64,000 bases of DNA from Corythucha ciliata. Taxonomy: Eukaryota; Arthropoda; Insecta; Hemiptera; Tingidae. Of this stretch, positions 58,240 to 64,000 are shown piece after piece. The notes under the pieces were generated by a model, which had not been told where the DNA came from, made no database searches, and worked only from the letters and a program-made list of their open reading frames with translations. The stretch is taken from contig CM075939.1 of the NCBI GenBank assembly GCA_038030265.1, positions 53,859,253 to 53,923,252 of the forward strand. The letters are read 5' to 3'. Position 1 is the stretch's first letter; every line of letters begins with the position of its first letter. Position numbers and translations under genes: made by a program.

Positions 58240-58690
58240 ACAATAATGGACTCAAAACTTTCAATTTTGTGGTTTTTTGAACTCCAAATGTAGCCATTTT
58301 GTGGCGATAAATCATCCATTGACCTTTCAACCAATCAACAGATGCTTCGTAACCTATTAGTTTTGTTAGCGGAGCTGGAGCTAAAACTCCCAAATTGAGC
58401 TGTTTTCCATTTCCCCATCAAAATAATAGTAATTTCGTGGTTGTTTATCCTCGCAAAGATGCAGTTTCGTGACTATTGAGCACAAAGAATGCCTTTTACG
58501 CATATTTTTTGTTCTCTTATATATGAATTTGTGTATATTCATTTTTCGAATCTCGACCCTTTGGGCTCACATTGAACTATGTTTACCCTCCCCCCCGGAA
58601 CTGGCAATTTCATAGCGATTTAGCCCTGAGTATTTGCAGTTTTATGACAATTTTAAGCCCTGAATAGCAATTTCGATCGTCTATTATCCG
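58240..58690 (+). repeat. Type D minisatellite block, second part
   Basis: Units such as AACTTTCAATTTTGTGGTTT and AGATGCAGTTTCGTGACTAT continue beyond the inverted R120 pair, which therefore sits inside a type D array. Confidence 0.6.
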
Positions 58691-60595
58691 TTTGGACGGT
58701 TGGCCACAGATTGAATGCGAGGCTCGTCAGACGCCGGAGTGTACAGGAAAGACAAAACTGACGGAGCAAAACCATAACAAAACAAAAAAGTCACATCCAT
58801 CATTTTTTTATATTTCGTAAGTCTGATCCTCTCTCGTGTGACGTTTAGTTCCAGAGATAACAGAAATGATGCAACTATTAACTGAAATCCATTAGTTCGG
58901 AAAAATTGAGTTTTTATTACGCCCGCTACCATGATGAAACCAAACTACGGGAGGAATAGAAAGGAAAGGAGTGGGAGAAATGAAACTTATTAAACTCGTC
59001 TGTTTTTTCAACAGCACAATAATTGGTAGGTACAGTTTTGAAGTGTCATTTTTTACAGTTTTAGAAGATATTAAACTGTCAAGGCTGAGAAAAAGATGTT
59101 TCTTCTGTTAAATACATTAAAAACATCCTTTTTTTAAATCCTATACCGACACTCGTAATTAAAAACCTTGGAGTTTCAAAGCAGTTCTTTTCATATTTCG
59201 ATAATTGGGAGAATTAAACTTGAAACACCAGCGCACGCTGGTTCGTAACATTTTTCAAGTGTCGCAACTCCCGGAAAATCATTAGCTGAGAGCCCCATTT
59301 TTTTTTCTTTCTTTCTTTCTTTCTTTTTTAGTCAATGCAGCTAAGACCGGGGTTGGGATCCTTGTGCATTGTATTCAATTCGTGAGCTCTTCGGTTTTAC
59401 GTTTTAAATGCAGATTTTCAAACGAGGACGAGAAAGATTCTGTGTGAGAGTGAGAGAGAATGCGAGGATGAAATAGAAATAAAAAGATGGTGTCGAGATT
59501 TCACGTTGGTAACACGGCGACTGAACGTTATAAAGAATGGGAGTTCAAAATTATTAAATTACTCAAGATCCGTTAGAAATTTTTGTCACACTCGGAGAGT
59601 GAATCTAAACGTTTCCTCAATTGTTTTGCTGCCTTTGGAACGTCTCCCGTCTTTCCTCTTCCTCGTCCAAAAAGTGTACATTCCTTTTGTTTTTGCCAAT
59701 TTTTTTGCCCAGCGGGTTGTGCGAGGGGTGAAGAGACAAACAATTTGTAGCTATAAGATTGGAAATGACGTCGGAAGGTGTGAGTGAGAGAAAGGCCTAT
59801 TTAAGTCCCGTTCGGTCCCTGCAGAGGCAGACAAATTTCCTGTGAGAGCCTTAAGTCTGTGGAGATGATGAAAGGATAGTCTTTAAATGGAAGGATGGCG
59901 AAGGGGGAAGTGTATTATGCTCCGAAGAATAAATTCGACCGTGGGAAGAGTATCGCACAGTTGGCGCCTAAATTACACTTCACTCTATTGTATGTAAAAC
60001 GAAAACCCCTCCTATTTAATATTACGAGCTCGCCATGATGAAAGACGAGATTGGCAAATTATTAATAACAAAACAGTGTAATAAAAATGAAGGATAATGG
60101 GCCATTTCTCAAAAAAATCAAAAAAAAAAAATCTCCCTCTCTTCAAGTGACTGAAACTGTTGCGGGTGACCCACGGACTGACAGAAGTAATAGACAGACA
60201 GATTTTAATTTTCAGAATTACATTCGCGTGTGCGTGAAGGATGCCAAGGCACACTCATCAAGTTAATGCCGAGCGTGCCTTAAGGTATTAAAAGGGGGAA
60301 GTTGCATGCTATATCGCTGCTGATTTACGGTGCTTCGAAACTTGGGCTATCGTCGAAGATCGTTGAGTTGACGTGCCAGATGAGGCTTCGACGGACTGAA
60401 TTGTTTATTTCCAAATAGATGAAAAAAAAAAATCCTCCCGGACCTTGAGAGAAAAGGCAACAAATTACGTAAACAACCATGGAAACCTCATTTGGGTACA
60501 ACGTTCTAAGTTCACGGGGTTGCCTCATTCATAAAACCACAAACGCTGGTTTTTGCTTGCTGAAAGCCAAATTTCGCGAGATTTCTTCATTTCAA
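58690..60595. other. Intergenic sequence without a recognisable gene
   Basis: Unique sequence with a (CTTT)n microsatellite at about 59306-59330 and several short poly-T/A runs. The open frames seen have no known motif. Confidence 0.5.
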
Positions 60596-60599
60596 CCTG

Positions 60600-61064
60600 T
60601 TGTCTGCAATAGGCACATTATCTGAAAGTTTGTGCTCTGTGCCTTCTGAGCTGACTCAAGTACTAACTTGTGACGGTGTTTGCGCTCATTATTTTCATGT
60701 GGGCTGTGCCGGATTTTCTGAGGACGAATTTCTTTATATATCGGGCAAGCTAAAATGGTTCTGTGACCACTCCACTATTCTCGCAGCTATTCGTCTTCTG
60801 CGGTCAGGTCTCTCTGGTCTTGAGTCGGGTTTTGGGGTGTGTCTAAGGCTGATCGACTCGATCGACAGTAGTATACTTACAGCCAAACTTCGCCACTACA
60901 ACTTTGACGAGCGTTCGGTAAAATTTATTAATTATTATCTCGTTGACCGGCTACAGTGTGTATCCTATGAGAGCGCCAGGTCTGAGCCCGTCCTGGCGAA
61001 CCGGCTCGTCCTAAATAAGGACGAAACTCGGGACCTTATTGTCGATTTGAGAGTGAAGAGGAAT
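60600..61064 (+). mobile_element. Internally deleted LINE derivative: PHD finger joined to RT fragments in one open frame
   Basis: An open frame of about 155 codons (the first codon is not ATG, so the start is uncertain). Residues 24-55 hold a PHD-type pattern C-x3-C...FHVGC...W-x-C (CDGVC, YFHVGC, KLKWFCD). It is followed by an RT segment (LTAKLRHYNFDERS, INYYLVDRLQCVSYES) and then by LNKDETRDLIVDLR, which belongs to a later part of RT. The region between, which should contain the PQGS and YxDD motifs, is missing, so the copy cannot be active. PHD fingers occur in ORF1 of CR1/L2-like LINEs; here ORF1-type and ORF2-type sequence are fused by deletion. It ends where the second gypsy LTR begins. 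Confidence 0.72.
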
Positions 61065-61067
61065 TGA

Positions 61068-61232
61068 TGAATGTAAAGTGGCGGGAACGGGAACAACAGA
61101 ATTAGGAAGTAGTCAGAAGACAGGTTGGGTTGAGAGACAGAGAGAGGGTTCTTGTTGAGTTTTGAGAATAAAAGGAGATGGTTTTTTGACTGGTGTATCT
61201 AATTGTGTTATTTCACATAATCCAACAATTCA
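61068..61232 (+). repeat. Putative 5' LTR of the second gypsy element
   Basis: The end is set by the primer binding site; the start is inferred from the abrupt end of LINE-like coding and a TG dinucleotide (TGAATGTAAAG; 61065 and 61072 are alternatives). It has an AATAAA near 61167 and ends CAACAATTCA. The 3' LTR is outside the window, so the limits cannot be confirmed. Confidence 0.55.
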
Positions 61233-61233
61233 G

Positions 61234-61246
61234 TGGCGACGAGGAT
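61234..61246 (+). other. Primer binding site (tRNA-Ser type)
   Basis: TGGCGACGAGGAT, complementary (from memory) to the 3' end of tRNA-Ser(GCT) including CCA. Located one base after the LTR end. Confidence 0.8.
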
Positions 61247-61360
61247 AAAAAACAAATATATATGAAAATCGCGCGCGGTTTGTCTTATTGTTATTGAACT
61301 GAAGTTGGTAGCCGGTTTTTTTTTCTCAACTAGTGCTCCGTGCATTCGGTGAACGTGATA

Positions 61361-61750
61361 ATGTCTTCCCAGGACAAATTGGTGTTGGCGAAGTTTCCTT
61401 GCGAAACTATCACGAGTTATTTCCGAAGGGCTAAAATGGCTTTCCAAATTCGAGGAATAACAAACGAACGTCGAAAGTGCTACGATTTTTTAGTGGGTCT
61501 TCCCAATGACGAGTACGCCCGGTTCCAACAAGCAATGCTTCCGCAGCAAATAGACGACGTCTCCTGGGACCATATAGCAGCGGTCGTGGATAAATTGGAC
61601 TCCAGCGACGTTACACGAAATCGATTAAAATTGACGACGTTACAGTACTCCGCGGGGCACGACATTCAAGAATATGCCGATCAAGTAACAAGCCTTGTTT
61701 TAAAAGGAAATTGGAGCAGTCTGTCCGGGGAAGAAGCCACCAGCAGCTAA
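61361..61750 (+). CDS. Gypsy gag, N-terminal part (frame broken near 61735)
   Basis: ATG at 61361 opens a frame that ends at TAA 61748-61750. The product is capsid-like: CYDFLVGLPNDEYARF, then a helical segment, then EYADQVTSLVLKGNW and SLSGEE. The gag homology continues beyond in the -1 frame, so the original gag was longer and this copy has an indel. Because the zinc knuckle lies after the shift, a programmed gag-pol frameshift is unlikely. Confidence 0.75.
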   Translation: MSSQDKLVLAKFPCETITSYFRRAKMAFQIRGITNERRKCYDFLVGLPNDEYARFQQAMLPQQIDDVSWDHIAAVVDKLDSSDVTRNRLKLTTLQYSAGHDIQEYADQVTSLVLKGNWSSLSGEEATSS

Positions 61751-64000
61751 AATTTTTAACGTCTTTCACCGAACCCCATATCGTTGAAGCTCTTCTAAAG
61801 CTTCCAAGCTCCTCTTCTTTTAATGATATGGTAAAAGCAGCTGTCGAGGCACAAACCGTCAAGGACAATTCGGCGCTGGTTTCTGCAACCCCGATTGCTC
61901 CGGTGCATAACCACACCTCCGAGGATAATAAGAGGCCATTTAAGCCGCTCAGCAGATATCGTGCAACTGGTGGTGCTCCGCCACGATTCGTCAAACAAAC
62001 CGTCAATCAGCAGGGATACAAACGCTGTGGCCGCTGTTTTACTAATCATACACCCCCCCAATGCCATGCACGGAAGATGACTTGCAAGAGGTGCAGCAAA
62101 CTTGGCCATCTCGCGGAAGTTTGCCAGGCTAGTTCGGCAATCGCCCCAGTCTCTGAGGGTATCACTACCTCGGAGGAACTCGGGTTTCAAGAAGACACGG
62201 TTGCAGCGGCAGTTGGGAAAATCACGGTAAGCCGCATGACTAAGAATAAGAAGCATGTTTTTGAATCGAAGCAGGTTGTTCCGGCCATTATTCCTCACGA
62301 ACTGTTTGTGGTCAACCATCCGCTTGTGGTCTCACTCAGTTGCAAATATTTTCCTGAACCTATCCCTTTTGTTGTTGACACAGGTGCTAGCATTTCCCTA
62401 ATAGACTCCTCGGTTTTACCCGATTCCTTCGTTTTTTCCAAATTGGAGCCGTTTCATGGGACTATTTCAGCCGCTAACGGATTGCCCATCACGACGCTCG
62501 GCTATTTTTCGGTGCCCGTTTCGTGCAACCACAAAACGATACATAACGCGTCCATAATCGTAGTTAAAAACACTAACCCTCGCGCTCTTCTGGGGCGGGA
62601 CCTGCTTGACAGATTAGTTCCTCACTGGAGGAGATGGTTGGGTTTTACTTCGCCTGGAAAGTGTCAAGAAATAGCAGCCCTCCCTCCGTCTGAGGACCAA
62701 AAAAGGCTTCAAGACACGGTTATGGATGGGACCCCGCAGGGTTTCAAGTCAAAGTTTCCTCGGGCTTTTGGACTTATTGATAATGACAAGCCTATTAATT
62801 TTTTTTCCGCTCACATCAACTTAAAAAAAGACGCCGTTCCGACTTTCCAGAAAGCTCGGCCCGTACCTCTTGCGCTCCGGACGGAGGTCGAGGAAGCACT
62901 GCGTGATCTACAGAAAGAAGGAGTTATTCATCCCGTGCCTCATTCCGATTGGGCAAGTCCTTTAGTCATAGTAAAGAAAAAAGACGGGGGCATAAGAATG
63001 TGTGGTGATTTTAAGCGTTCTGTTAACCCTAACATTCGAACTGATATTTACCCCCCACCCTTGCCTGACGACATCATCAATGACTTTGAAGGTTGTGAAA
63101 ATTTCTGCAAGATTGATCTTACGGCGGCATACTTACAATTGGAGGTTCACCCATCCAGTCGACACCTCTTAACTGTCAACACTCATGTAGGACTTTTCCG
63201 TTTTAATCGTTTAGCTTTTGGAGTAAGTTCAGCTTCGGCGATCTTTCAAGCTGTCATGGACCGTGTTCTATCTGGAATTCCATTCTGTAGAGCGTATCTC
63301 GATGATATTTTGGTGGGAGGCAAATCGTACTCTGAGTGCTACACCAACGTTCAAGAAGTGCTCCGGCGCCTAGATCATTATAATATCAAAATTAACGTTT
63401 CTAAATCCAAATGGTTTACTCCGTCAGTCAAGTTTCTGGGGCTCATTTTGTCTCAACACGGCAAATCCCCCGACCCAGAGAAAGTATCTTCGATCGTGGA
63501 CATGCCACCGCCGCGGAACCAATCCGAACTTAAATCATTTTTGGGAATGATAAATTTTTATCGTTCGTTTATTGGTAATCTATCGTCCGCTCTCGAGCCT
63601 CTCCACGAACTCTTGCGTAAAAACGTTCAGTGGTATTGGTCCTCATCATGCCAATCAGTTTTCGACAAATGCAAAAATATGCTAGCTCAGGCCACATCCT
63701 TAGTCATTTTCGATCCTTCTGCAGAAGTAATTTTAACAACTGATTCTTCTTCCTATGGTATTGGTGCGGTTTTGAGTCAACGGAAGAACGGGGTGACCCG
63801 TCCTGTAGCTTTCGAGTCGGCTACTTTAAACCCCGCCCAGCGCAAATATTCCCAGCTCCATAAAGAAGCCCTGGCCATAATTTTCGGTCTGCAAAAATTC
63901 CATCGTTATTTATTTGGGCGGCAATTTACCATTGAGTGCGACCATCAACCACTACGAACGATACTCTCTCCTGATAAAAACATCCCGACTATAGCAGCAT
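61735..64000 (+). CDS. Gypsy gag C-terminus and pol (protease, RT, RNase H start)
   Basis: Continuous open frame from the gag shift to the window edge. It has a zinc knuckle region at about 62010-62130 (CGRC...CHARKMTCKRC...GHLAEVC), the protease motif VVDTGASISLID near 62371 with later LLGRDLLD, RT motifs RPVPLALR, DWASPLVIVKKKDGG, KIDLTAAYLQL, YLDDILVGG (YLDD at 63295-63306) and FLGMINFYRSFI, and RNase H motifs TTDSSSYG (about 63739) and KEALAIIFGLQKF, DHQPLRTI. All catalytic residues visible are intact. The gene continues past 64000. Confidence 0.9.

Larger units (their letters stand above)
61065..64000 (+). mobile_element. Second Ty3/gypsy retrotransposon, 5' part (truncated by the window edge)
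   Basis: A putative 5' LTR of about 160-168 bp (start between 61065 and 61072, end at 61232), a primer binding site, gag, protease, RT and the beginning of RNase H in the usual gypsy order. The element inserted at the end of the LINE derivative. Integrase and the 3' LTR would lie beyond 64000. It is a different family from the element at 34435-38781, but shares the tRNA-Ser primer type. Catalytic motifs in protease and RT are intact; the only lesion seen is one frame change in gag. Confidence 0.88.

Overview
The window is from an animal nuclear genome, most likely an arthropod. Coding DNA is sparse and split by GT-AG introns. The two host genes I recognise are a Drak-type (STK17-like) death-associated-protein-kinase relative, closest in memory to the single insect Drak, and the 3' end of a Skeletor-like gene. 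Everything else is introns, intergenic DNA, retrotransposons, a Ginger-like DNA transposon and a large amount of degenerate ~30-bp minisatellite. I cannot name the species.

Layout. 1-4.2 kb: minisatellite, a dead I/Jockey-group LINE (minus strand), more minisatellite, then the last two exons of a Skeletor-like gene (plus strand, 3711-4107) with a poly(A) signal. 4.2-11.3 kb: intergenic DNA with a perfect hairpin, a foldback (MITE-like) element, a GC-rich island and several minisatellite blocks. 11.3-54.9 kb: the Drak gene on the minus strand. Six exons that hold most of the kinase domain and the C-terminal tail lie at 11322-14403. The first coding exon lies at 54788-54924, so intron 1 is about 40.4 kb. 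The exon junctions agree in phase throughout.

Inside Drak intron 1 sit a Ginger-like transposon with terminal inverted repeats (19415-21592), a complete but disabled small gypsy element with 89-bp LTRs and a 5-bp target duplication (34435-38781), a plus-strand LINE remnant (43.1-44.7 kb), many minisatellite blocks, and a possible two-exon gene end of unknown function (52477-53493, minus strand). 54.9-64 kb: Drak 5' flank, more minisatellite, a pair of inverted copies of a short dispersed repeat, a PHD-finger/RT LINE derivative (60600-61064), and the 5' part of a second, better preserved gypsy element that runs off the right edge.

The most unusual feature is the minisatellite. Four sequence types (called A, B, C and D here) occur in about 20 blocks. 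All have a period close to 30 bp and all can be aligned on one core resembling AATTCGCGG, which suggests one ancestral array that diverged. One A block lies inside the gypsy pol gene, and the Ginger element lies inside another A block, so the arrays move and are targets in turn. Homopolymer G or C tracts of 8-15 bases are also strikingly common in this AT-rich sequence.

All homology statements come from motif recognition by eye; no database search was run.
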